Source: Blastocatellia bacterium (GTDB lineage Bacteria; Acidobacteriota; Blastocatellia; Pyrinomonadales; Pyrinomonadaceae). From it: 7,498 nucleotides of DNA. How positions within the stretch are numbered: position 1 is the first letter of the stretch; each line of letters starts with the position of its first letter. The translations under genes were made by a program, and so were the position numbers. The notes below the pieces were generated by a model, which did no database searches, had not been told where the DNA came from, and was given only the letters and a program-made list of their open reading frames with translations. Below, in pieces: positions 1 through 5,817 of this stretch. The DNA is taken from contig JACDAK010000226.1 of the NCBI GenBank assembly GCA_013695495.1, positions 1-7,498 of the forward strand. The letters are read 5' to 3'.

Positions 1-768
1 GAGACGCACTGCGAAATTGCCGTGGAGTTCTTGAAGCAGGGCGTGCACGTGTTGGTCGAAAAGCCGATCGCGTTGACGCTGGATGAGGCGGACGAGATGA
101 TAGCCGCGGCGGAGGCCTCGGGCGCGAAGCTGATGGTCGGGCAGTTGGAGCGGTTCAATCCGGCTATGGTGGCACTGCGGCCGCATGTTACGGAACCTTT
201 GTATTTTGAGATCCACCGTGTGTCGCCGTTTCCGAACAGGTCGCTGGATGTTGATGTTGTTTTGGACGTGATGATCCACGACCTGGATGCTATTCAATGG
301 ATGGTCGGCGAAGATGTGGCCGTGACCGGCGTGCACGCGGTCGGTATCCCAATTGTTTCGAACAAGGTGGACGCAGCCAATGCCCGTATAGAGTTTGAGA
401 ATGGTGCCGTGGCGAACATCACTGCCTCCCGGGTAGGGACCGAGAAGGTTCGCAAGACGAGGTTTTATCAGCCGCATGGGTATGTGGTGCTTGATTACGC
501 AACGAAGTTCGCCTCGGTGACTTCTCTGGACCCCGACGCCGCTATTCCGCTGCTTGGCATCACTATCAATCGGCTTGAGGTGGGAGATACGGAACCTTTG
601 CGGGCGGAGATCACAGCGTTTCTCGATTCCATCGATGCCGGCATTGAGCCGCCGGTCACCGGCTCGGACGGGCGGCGTGCCCTCGCCCTGGCTGTTGCCG
701 TGTTGGAGAAGATCGATGCGCATATGAAAAATCTCCGAGTTAAGCCGACAAAGTCGGCGAGCACCTGA
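1..768 (+). CDS. Gfo/Idh/MocA family NAD(P)-dependent oxidoreductase, N-terminus missing
   Basis: This is the C-terminal 255 residues of a sugar or sugar-nucleotide dehydrogenase of the Gfo/Idh/MocA family; the reading frame is open to the left edge, so the GTG at 22 is an internal codon. The Rossmann-fold start (the GxGxxG loop, roughly 70 to 80 residues) lies outside the window. Visible motifs are the family's EKP signature (fragment residues 20-22, Lys catalytic in the family) and the D-x-x-x-HDLD motif near residues 91-98, whose His usually takes part in catalysis. The C-terminal alpha/beta domain follows, with GAVANITASRV typical of its sheet. The style (QLERFNP, IHDLDAI) resembles family members next to lpxA/lpxB, where GnnA oxidises the 3-OH of UDP-GlcNAc for lipid A with amide-linked chains. 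That substrate is an inference, since the neighbouring lipid A genes would be outside the window. Family assignment is secure, substrate is not. Confidence 0.92.
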   Translation, partial: ETHCEIAVEFLKQGVHVLVEKPIALTLDEADEMIAAAEASGAKLMVGQLERFNPAMVALRPHVTEPLYFEIHRVSPFPNRSLDVDVVLDVMIHDLDAIQWMVGEDVAVTGVHAVGIPIVSNKVDAANARIEFENGAVANITASRVGTEKVRKTRFYQPHGYVVLDYATKFASVTSLDPDAAIPLLGITINRLEVGDTEPLRAEITAFLDSIDAGIEPPVTGSDGRRALALAVAVLEKIDAHMKNLRVKPTKSAST

Positions 769-798
769 CTGGAGCGGCAAGCATCCTTTCTTGCCAGT
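767..798 (+). repeat. Left arm of an inverted REP-like repeat pair
   Basis: This 32-base arm matches the reverse complement of 967-998 at 29 of 32 positions, with the first 20 bases identical. It contains its own hairpin, GGCAAG pairing with CTTGCC, preceded by GGAG at 771-774. A short 5' tetranucleotide followed by a palindrome is the layout of bacterial REP sequences mobilised by RAYT transposases (family knowledge). The arm starts on the last two bases of the upstream TGA stop codon. Calling it a mobile repeat is inference; the inverted match itself is directly visible. Confidence 0.7.
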
Positions 799-885
799 GC
801 CGTTGCCAGATGAAAGTCGTTTGATAGGTACATTAGAACTCCTAAGCATTATGCATCCGTAATTAGCTATATCGAGGAGGATCCG

Positions 886-954
886 GTGAAGGCGGGATTG
901 TGTGAGGTGTCGGAGGAGTGGGAATTTAGCAGTGCGCGGTGGAGGCAAAGATGA
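886..954 (+). CDS. Possible 22-codon leader ORF translationally coupled to the serine hydrolase
   Basis: A GTG at 886 has a strong Shine-Dalgarno match, GAGGAGG at 874-880, five bases upstream. The frame runs 22 codons and ends at TGA 952-954, which overlaps the downstream ATG (951) as ATGA, the classic arrangement for translational coupling. The peptide begins MKAGLCEVSEEWEF and ends in WRQR. It has no recognisable domain, signal peptide, or run of one amino acid that would suggest attenuation. It lies between the two repeat arms. It may be a real leader peptide or a chance ORF behind a purine-rich tract. Confidence 0.3.
   Translation: MKAGLCEVSEEWEFSSARWRQR
941..945 (+). promoter_or_regulatory. 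Ribosome binding site that sets the serine hydrolase start
   Basis: GGAGG lies five bases before the ATG at 951. The in-frame alternatives are weaker: GTG 939 has no close Shine-Dalgarno sequence and sits just after an in-frame TAG (927-929), ATG 981 has AGGG directly abutting it, and ATG 1005 has no clear site. Confidence 0.55.
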
Positions 955-2093
955 ACGAAGCGAGTGAATGGCAAGCAGGGATGCTTGCCGCTCCAGTCTC
1001 TGAGATGCTTCAGGCGCGGATCGATGCCGGGGACTTTCCTTCGGCTGTTTATCTTGTGGGGGAGAGGGGCGAGATTCGTTTTCAAGGTGCGGTGGGGAAT
1101 GCGGTTGTTGAGCCTGAGGTTATAGCGGCTTCGAAGGAGACGATCTACGACGTCGCAAGTTTGACGAAGGTGTTAGTGACATCGTTGCTGATCGCCAAGC
1201 TTGTTGAGCGCGGTGACGTGCGGGTTGATGAAGGTGTCGGCGAATTTCTTGGAGCACAAAAGCTTGGAGATAAAGCCGGCATTACTATTCAGCAGCTTTT
1301 GACGCATACTTCGGGGCTTATCGCGTGGCTTCCGTTTTACTTGTCTGAAGCGGCCGAAAGTGTCCTCGACCAGATAGCGGGTTCGCGGTTGGGCACGGCA
1401 GGTGAAGTTGTTTACAGTGATCTTAACTTTTTGCTGCTGGAGGAGGTCATTCGCACGGTTTATGGTGGGCGGACTGATGAGATCGCCGTGCGAGAGATCA
1501 ATGAGCCGCTCGGTCTGTCTTCGACCTATTTCAACCCGCCGCTCGAGTTGAGGCAGCGTATTGCCGCGAGCGAGAAGGGGAACGAGTTTGAGCGGCAGAC
1601 TTGTATTGAAAAGGGGTTCATTGAGCCGGACGAACTCTCTGACAAGTTCCGTAGCTATCAAATATGGGGCGAGGTTCACGACGGAAACGCGTGGGCATTA
1701 GGCGGGGCCGCAGGGCATGCGGGGCTGTTTTCGACGGCGGAGGAGGTGTTCAAGATCGCTCTGCAATTCCTAGCGGACACGACCACCTTGCTGAAACCTG
1801 AAACCTGTCAACTTTTTCGCACCAACTTCACGCCCGGCATCAGCGAGCATCGTTCTTACGGTTTTCAGCTTGCTTCTACGCCGGATTCTACCGCGGGCAC
1901 GGTGATGGCACCGAAAAGCTTTGGCCACCTGGGATTTACCGGCACCAGCCTCTGGATAGACCCTTTAAAGGAGCGGGTTTTCATTCTGCTAACCAATCGC
2001 ACTCACGCCCGTCCGATCCCGTTCACCAATATCAACTCGGTCAGACGCCGCTTTCACGACCTGGCGATCAGCGAACTTGAACAACTTTCGTAG
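951..2093 (+). CDS. Serine hydrolase of the beta-lactamase / penicillin-binding (S12, PF00144) fold
   Basis: The protein has 380 residues from ATG 951, a usual length for this family of serine beta-lactamases, DD-peptidases and esterases. The catalytic motifs are in order: S-L-T-K at 70-73 (nucleophile Ser70 and Lys73), Y-S-D at 155-157 with N159 two residues on, where class C enzymes have YxN, and H-L-G at 326-328 in place of KTG, followed by FTGTSLWIDP. The HTSGL loop (119-123) and an HDGNAW...GHAGLFS segment near 243-261 are also typical. No signal peptide or membrane anchor is visible, so it is probably cytoplasmic unless the start is wrong. YSD and HxG variants are common in esterase-like and DD-peptidase-like members, so antibiotic hydrolysis should not be assumed; the substrate is unknown. 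The first 16 residues overlap the inverted repeat arm and look like an added tail before the conserved LQARIDAGDFPSAVYLV start. Confidence 0.9.
   Translation: MNEASEWQAGMLAAPVSEMLQARIDAGDFPSAVYLVGERGEIRFQGAVGNAVVEPEVIAASKETIYDVASLTKVLVTSLLIAKLVERGDVRVDEGVGEFLGAQKLGDKAGITIQQLLTHTSGLIAWLPFYLSEAAESVLDQIAGSRLGTAGEVVYSDLNFLLLEEVIRTVYGGRTDEIAVREINEPLGLSSTYFNPPLELRQRIAASEKGNEFERQTCIEKGFIEPDELSDKFRSYQIWGEVHDGNAWALGGAAGHAGLFSTAEEVFKIALQFLADTTTLLKPETCQLFRTNFTPGISEHRSYGFQLASTPDSTAGTVMAPKSFGHLGFTGTSLWIDPLKERVFILLTNRTHARPIPFTNINSVRRRFHDLAISELEQLS
967..998 (-). repeat. Right arm of the inverted REP-like repeat pair
   Basis: This is the inverted partner of 767-798. It folds by itself as GGCAAGCA / TGCTTGCC (970-977 and 982-989) around a four-base loop, a perfect 8-bp stem. 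GGAG, read on the minus strand, lies at the outer end (991-994), so the two arms point outward symmetrically over 232 bp. The arm lies within codons 6-16 of the serine hydrolase gene and encodes the stretch around WQAGMLAAPV, which is therefore probably repeat-derived rather than part of the conserved enzyme. Confidence 0.7.
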
Positions 2094-2106
2094 CAACTAA
2101 TATCTT
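2077..2106 (+). promoter_or_regulatory. Possible sigma70-type promoter for the VWA gene
   Basis: TTGAAC (2077-2082) and TATCTT (2101-2106) are 18 bases apart, each matching four of six consensus positions. The -35 box lies in the last codons of the serine hydrolase gene. Transcription would begin near 2113, giving a leader of about 47 bases that contains a small GGGG/CCCC hairpin (2122-2135). Such matches occur often by chance, and acidobacterial promoter consensus is poorly defined. Confidence 0.25.
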
Positions 2107-2159
2107 AGTCGAATAATCATAGGGGTGCTTTCCCCAACATTTCGGCCGGAGAAATAGTT

Positions 2160-3389
2160 ATGAAAAAGTTTGCGCTCGCACTGATGTGTCTGGCGGTGTT
2201 CGGGTTAGACGCTTTCGCACAGTCGAATCGTTCAACGCGCCCGCGTGTTGCTGCCACCCCGACCCCTACTCCTTCAATAATATACGATGATCAGCGGCCC
2301 TCATCGGACCGGCGTCCGCCCGTTTTGCAGGGCGACCCTAATTCGCGGCGCGCCAGCGACGATCCTGATATTGTAATGACGGACGACGATGACGACGGCG
2401 TTATCCGGGTCGACACGAATCTGGTTACGATGCCGGTGTCGGTATTGGACCGAAATGGAAGGTTTGTGGCGGGACTGCGGCAGCAGGATTTTAAGATCTT
2501 TGAGAACGGGGTGGAACAGAAGGTAGATTTCTTTCAGTCTGTCGAACAGCCGTTCACAGTCGTGCTCATGATCGACGTTAGCCCGTCGACCGCCTTTCAG
2601 ATGGACCAGATCTACACGGCAGCGAGTGCCTTTGTAGATCAGCTTCGTCCAATGGACCGTGTGATGGTCGTGACATTCGACGAGCGGGTCCGAGTTCTGA
2701 GCAGGCCGACGAATGACCGATTTGCCCTGCACCATGCCATCAGACAGGCGCAGATCGGAAACGGCACGAGTCTCTACGGCGCTGTTGACCAAGTGATGCG
2801 CCGGGAACTTAGCCAGATAGAAGGACGCAAAGCGATCGTGCTTTTCACCGACGGTGTCGACACAACGTCGCGACGAGCAACTTACGACAGCACTATCCGT
2901 GAAGCCGAGGAAAACGACGTGCTTATCTACCCGATACGGTACGACACGCAGCGAGACGGGTTCGGCAGCGCCAATCGGCGTCGCGGACCGCCTATGAACC
3001 GATATCCCAGGGGGCAACCCGGCGGCCTTGGCGATGTGATCGGGATCATTCTGGGCGGCGGGCAATTTCCGCCGATGGGCGGCGGTGGCCCGATGGGCGG
3101 CGGCGGAACCTCGGCGAACGAGTATGAGGTTGGCCGTCAATACCTTGAGTCGCTTGCTTCAACGACCGGCGGCCGCCATTTCGAAGCCGACACGCTGCAT
3201 AACCTCGACGCTGCGTTTTCAGGGATCGCAGAGGAACTGCGGCGACAGTATTCAGTCGGTTATTATCCGGAAAATCCCGGAAATCGCGGTGACCGCAAGC
3301 AGATCATGGTGCGTGTGATGCGGCCTAATCTCGTGGTGAGGGCAAAGACGAGCTACATAGTGGGCGGATCAAACCTCGCTGGACGTTAG
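2160..3389 (+). CDS. Exported VWA-domain protein, acidobacterial VWFA-related type
   Basis: The protein has 409 residues. Residues 1-20 form a Sec signal peptide (KK, hydrophobic core, AFA then Gln21), so it is exported. A Pro/Thr-rich linker and an acidic run (Asp75-79) follow. Next comes VDTNLVTMPVSVLDRNGRFVAGL (84-106), the lead-in typical of the acidobacterial VWFA-related family (TIGR03436 type), then FKIFENGVEQ. The VWA domain runs from about 132 to 265 with a complete metal-ion adhesion site: D139-x-S141-x-S143, Thr203 and D231 in FTDGVD. A Gly/Pro/Met-rich insertion (about 270-318) separates this from the conserved C-terminal QYSVGYYPEN segment. GGAGA at 2148-2152, seven bases before ATG 2160, supports the start. 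The role is probably metal-dependent protein binding outside the cytoplasm; the partner is unknown. The family is abundant in Acidobacteriota, which is the main taxonomic clue here. Confidence 0.93.
   Translation: MKKFALALMCLAVFGLDAFAQSNRSTRPRVAATPTPTPSIIYDDQRPSSDRRPPVLQGDPNSRRASDDPDIVMTDDDDDGVIRVDTNLVTMPVSVLDRNGRFVAGLRQQDFKIFENGVEQKVDFFQSVEQPFTVVLMIDVSPSTAFQMDQIYTAASAFVDQLRPMDRVMVVTFDERVRVLSRPTNDRFALHHAIRQAQIGNGTSLYGAVDQVMRRELSQIEGRKAIVLFTDGVDTTSRRATYDSTIREAEENDVLIYPIRYDTQRDGFGSANRRRGPPMNRYPRGQPGGLGDVIGIILGGGQFPPMGGGGPMGGGGTSANEYEVGRQYLESLASTTGGRHFEADTLHNLDAAFSGIAEELRRQYSVGYYPENPGNRGDRKQIMVRVMRPNLVVRAKTSYIVGGSNLAGR
3072..3107 (+). repeat. Two tandem 18-bp units encoding PMGGGG
   Basis: Two near-identical 18-base units (3072-3089 and 3090-3107) each encode Pro-Met-Gly-Gly-Gly-Gly in the low-complexity insertion of the VWA protein. 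They differ at only two bases, both silent. The unit length keeps the frame, so copy number could change without breaking the gene. Confidence 0.75.
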
Positions 3390-4681
3390 ATCACCGTGCC
3401 GTCAGGGATAACGGCACCCTTGGGAATAATAATTATCCCTTCGCGGATATAGAATGATTCGTCGTCGGCATCGTAATTTTCGATGCCGGCGGCGTTTATC
3501 AATTTAACGTTGCGGCCGATGCGAGCGTTCTTGTCGATGATCGCGCGGTTGATGATGGTATTTTCCCCGATGCCGATATTGTTCACGTCAGCCGACATGT
3601 TATCGCGGATCTCGTCGATAGATTCGAAGAAATCGGAGCCCATCAAGATCGAGTGCTCAATACGTACGCCGCGTTCAAGCCGGCTTCGAAGGCCGATAAT
3701 GGAGTTGCGTGCGTAAACCCCGTTGAGAATGCAGCCTTCGCTGAGCAGCGAATGGCCGATGTCGCAATCGTGGAGCTTTGACGGCGGGAGATAGCGGCTG
3801 CGCGAATAGATCGGGGCGTCGGTGTTAAAGAAATTGAACTTGGGCAGAGGCGACGCGAGGTCGAGGTTCGCTTCATAAAAGGCGCGAATAGTTCCGATGT
3901 CCTCCCAATAATCAGAGAAAACGTGAGCTTGCACGTTGTAGGTTTCGATAGCTTTCGGGATTATTTCGCCGCCGAAGTCCATCGCTTCGTGCTGAGAGCT
4001 GAGAATCTCGAGAAGCCTCGCGTAATCGAAGACGTAGATGCCCATTGAGGCCAAAAACGGGCGGCGTGCAGCCTCTTCCGGGTCGAGGCCGAGTTCCGAT
4101 GTATCGACACGCATTTGTTCAAGCGATTCGCCGGTGGGCTTTTCGCGGAATTCTACGATGCGGCCGTCCGAGTCGGTCTTTAAGATGCCGAATCCCTGAG
4201 CGTCTTCCGGCGTCGCCGGGATAACGGAGATCGTCACGTCGGCGTTGGTCGAGTAATGGCGGGCGAGAAACTTCCGGTAATCCATGCGATACAGATGATC
4301 GCCGGAGAGGATGAGCAGAGTTTTGACACGCCAGTCGCGAAGGTGGGGGAGGATCTGGCGGACGGCGTCTGCTGTGCCTTGAAACCAGCCCGGGCTATCG
4401 ACTCGCTGCTCGGCGGCGAGGATCTCGACGAAACCGGTGGAGAAATTTGAAAAGCGGTATGTTTGCGAGATGTGGCGGTTTAATGATGCAGAATTATACT
4501 GCGTTAGAACAAATATCTGAGACACACTGGAATTGATGCAATTGGAGACCGGAACGTCGATCAGGCGATATTTGCCGCCTAGGGGGACGGCGGGTTTTGA
4601 TCGGTCACGGGTGAGCGGATAGAGCCGCGAACCTGCACCGCCGCCAAGGATGACCGCAACAACATTTTGGTTTTGTGGCAT
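3386..4681 (-). CDS. glgC: Glucose-1-phosphate adenylyltransferase (ADP-glucose pyrophosphorylase)
   Basis: GlgC makes ADP-glucose and pyrophosphate from ATP and glucose-1-phosphate, the first committed step of bacterial glycogen synthesis. At 431 residues it has full family length. The N-terminal nucleotidyltransferase domain shows GGGAGSRLYPLT (13-24) with KPAVPLGGKYRLID, WFQGTADAVRQ (99-109), LSGDHLYRMDY (125-135, Asp128 at the position of the catalytic Asp) and FREKP (168-172, Lys171 at the glucose-1-phosphate position). SDYWEDIGT (246-254) precedes a C-terminal left-handed beta-helix with NARIG-type hexapeptides. Overall style is cyanobacterial/plant rather than enteric, and Lys384 and Lys421 fall where those enzymes bind 3-phosphoglycerate. 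The ATG at 4681 gives the usual short lead before GGGAG; its ribosome site is weak (GGGA, eight bases away). It is convergent with the VWA gene, overlapping it by four bases. No other glycogen gene is in view. Confidence 0.96.
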   Translation of the reverse strand: MPQNQNVVAVILGGGAGSRLYPLTRDRSKPAVPLGGKYRLIDVPVSNCINSSVSQIFVLTQYNSASLNRHISQTYRFSNFSTGFVEILAAEQRVDSPGWFQGTADAVRQILPHLRDWRVKTLLILSGDHLYRMDYRKFLARHYSTNADVTISVIPATPEDAQGFGILKTDSDGRIVEFREKPTGESLEQMRVDTSELGLDPEEAARRPFLASMGIYVFDYARLLEILSSQHEAMDFGGEIIPKAIETYNVQAHVFSDYWEDIGTIRAFYEANLDLASPLPKFNFFNTDAPIYSRSRYLPPSKLHDCDIGHSLLSEGCILNGVYARNSIIGLRSRLERGVRIEHSILMGSDFFESIDEIRDNMSADVNNIGIGENTIINRAIIDKNARIGRNVKLINAAGIENYDADDESFYIREGIIIIPKGAVIPDGTVI

Positions 4682-4707
4682 AACGTGAATCCCAGAACTT
4701 GACGTTC

Positions 4708-4736
4708 AGGATAGCCGTAAAGTTAAACGGGTTCAA
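4708..4736 (-). promoter_or_regulatory. Possible glgC promoter
   Basis: Read on the minus strand, TTGAAC (4731-4736) and TATCCT (4708-4713) are separated by exactly 17 bases. Each box matches four of six sigma70 consensus positions. Transcription would start near 4701, leaving a leader of about 20 bases before the glgC ATG. It lies in the glgC/mtgA divergent region, where a glgC promoter is expected. Confidence 0.4.
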
Positions 4737-4809
4737 GCAGTTTAAGATCGAGCGGTAAACAGAGCGGGTCGAAATCGTCCGGCGGAGTGAATTGGGGCGG
4801 TTTTCGGCA

Positions 4810-4815
4810 TATAAT
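4810..4815 (+). promoter_or_regulatory. Consensus -10 box upstream of mtgA
   Basis: TATAAT, a perfect sigma70 -10 box, lies 43 bases before the mtgA ATG. The -35 position (4787-4792, GTGAAT at 17-base spacing) is poor and there is no extended -10, so it may need an activator or be fortuitous. A transcript starting near 4822 would have a leader of about 37 bases without a clear Shine-Dalgarno sequence. Confidence 0.4.
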
Positions 4816-4858
4816 GTAACGGTGCGGTGCAACCCCGCCGATCAGATTCACCTTATCT

Positions 4859-5620
4859 ATGTGGTACTGGACAAAAATTCTCTTTCTCATCCTGCTGGGC
4901 GCAATTGGGATCTGGCTGGCGTATGAGCTGATCACGTTTCCGAGCATTTCCAAGCTTAGAAGCGAGAACCCGGTTACGACCTCGATGATCGAGTATCGCA
5001 TCAGCCAAGCCGCGGACGCCGGAAAAGAGCCGCGCAAGTATATGATCTGGACACCGATCGAGCAGATATCGCCGCACTTAGAGCGGGCGGTGCTTGCCGG
5101 CGAAGATTCTCGATTCTTCGAACACAACGGGTTTGATTGGGAAGCGATAGACAAGGCCTGGAACGAGGCGGTGCGAGAAGGCGAGAAGGAAGCGAAGGCT
5201 TCGGGCGACTATGACCCGAACAGCTGGATCCCGCCGATGCCTAGCTTTAGGCGAGGAGCCTCCACCGTTACGCAGCAGCTTTCAAAGAACCTGTACCTTT
5301 CAGAAGACCGGAACTTCCTGCGAAAAGGGCGCGAGGCGCTTTATACCTATTTCCTCGAGCGGGAGCTTTCAAAGAAGCGGATCCTGGAGATTTACCTCAA
5401 CGTGATCGAATGGGGTGACGGGATCTATGGTGCCGAAGCGGCTTCGCGGCATTACTTTCGCAAGTCTGCATCAAACCTCACCCGCGAGGAGGCCGCTTAT
5501 TTGGCGGCGATGATCCCCAGCCCCCTAAACGTCTTTAACCCCGACAAAAATAAAAAACGCGTCGTCAGGCGGCAACGTGTCCTGCTCAAATATATGAACG
5601 GGATCAAGCTGCGTTACTGA
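4859..5620 (+). CDS. mtgA: Monofunctional biosynthetic peptidoglycan glycosyltransferase (GT51)
   Basis: MtgA polymerises lipid II into glycan strands at the outer face of the cytoplasmic membrane. The protein has 253 residues, a normal length. One N-terminal membrane helix (about residues 5-24) anchors it, followed by a single GT51 domain with no transpeptidase domain. Motifs are in order: AGEDSRFFEHNGFDW (80-94, Glu82 the expected catalytic acid/base), RRGASTVTQQLSKNLYLS (131-148), RKGREA (155-160), ELSKKRILEIYLNVIEWGDGIYG (169-191) and EAAYLAAMIPSPL (211-223). An acidic and Pro-rich stretch at about 101-130, between the first two motifs, looks roughly 15 to 20 residues longer than in proteobacterial MtgA as recalled. 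The start is the only in-frame ATG after a TAA at 4817-4819; it has no obvious Shine-Dalgarno sequence. It is divergent from glgC. Confidence 0.95.
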   Translation: MWYWTKILFLILLGAIGIWLAYELITFPSISKLRSENPVTTSMIEYRISQAADAGKEPRKYMIWTPIEQISPHLERAVLAGEDSRFFEHNGFDWEAIDKAWNEAVREGEKEAKASGDYDPNSWIPPMPSFRRGASTVTQQLSKNLYLSEDRNFLRKGREALYTYFLERELSKKRILEIYLNVIEWGDGIYGAEAASRHYFRKSASNLTREEAAYLAAMIPSPLNVFNPDKNKKRVVRRQRVLLKYMNGIKLRY

Positions 5621-5628
5621 CGCCATAA

Positions 5629-5817
5629 GCCTCAGCAAGCCTGCGGCGGGTCATCGCAACATTGCGGCGAGTCATCGCAACATTGCGGCGAGTCATCGCA
5701 ACTCTGCGGCGAGTCATCGCAACGTTGCAACGAGTCACTGCAACATTGCAACGGGTCACTGCAACGTTGCAATGGGTCACTGCAACCTTGCAGAAAGTAC
5801 TTGCACGCCGGCAGCGT
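5629..5817 (+). repeat. Tandem array of a 21-bp unit, about seven good copies plus degenerate ends
   Basis: Seven clear units begin with GTC at 5650, 5671, 5692, 5713, 5734, 5755 and 5776. Degenerate units flank them at 5629-5649 and 5797-5817. The consensus is close to GTCATCGCAACATTGCGGCG plus A. The first two units are identical and later ones drift progressively, as expected if recent duplication occurred at the left end. Units 4 and 6 contain the perfect palindrome GCAACGTTGC (5719-5728 and 5761-5770); other units have it with central mismatches. There are no unique spacers, so it is not a CRISPR array. In the forward frame starting at 5650 each unit encodes a heptad of the form V-[I/T]-A-T-L-[R/Q]-x. 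Function is unknown: slippage minisatellite, protein-binding array, or remnant of a coding repeat. Confidence 0.9.

Noticed and set aside
190..605. Direct repeat of TACGGAACCTTTG near 190 and 590 in the oxidoreductase gene
   Set aside because: Both copies encode a short T-E-P-L stretch in unrelated parts of the protein with no similarity around them; most likely chance.
2122..2135. GGGG/CCCC hairpin as a terminator for the serine hydrolase
   Set aside because: The stem is only four base pairs and no T tract follows.
2301..3140. Long 279-codon open frame on the minus strand inside the VWA gene
   Set aside because: It lies entirely antisense to a gene with clear family motifs, has no recognisable domain, and its composition (rich in His, Arg, Val) is typical of a shadow frame.
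4723..5154. 143-codon minus-strand open frame across the mtgA 5' end and the glgC upstream region
   Set aside because: It overlaps the membrane anchor and catalytic Glu region of mtgA in antisense and has no domain or supporting start signal.
5629..5817. CRISPR array
   Set aside because: Units are contiguous 21-mers with no unique spacers, and no cas gene is present.
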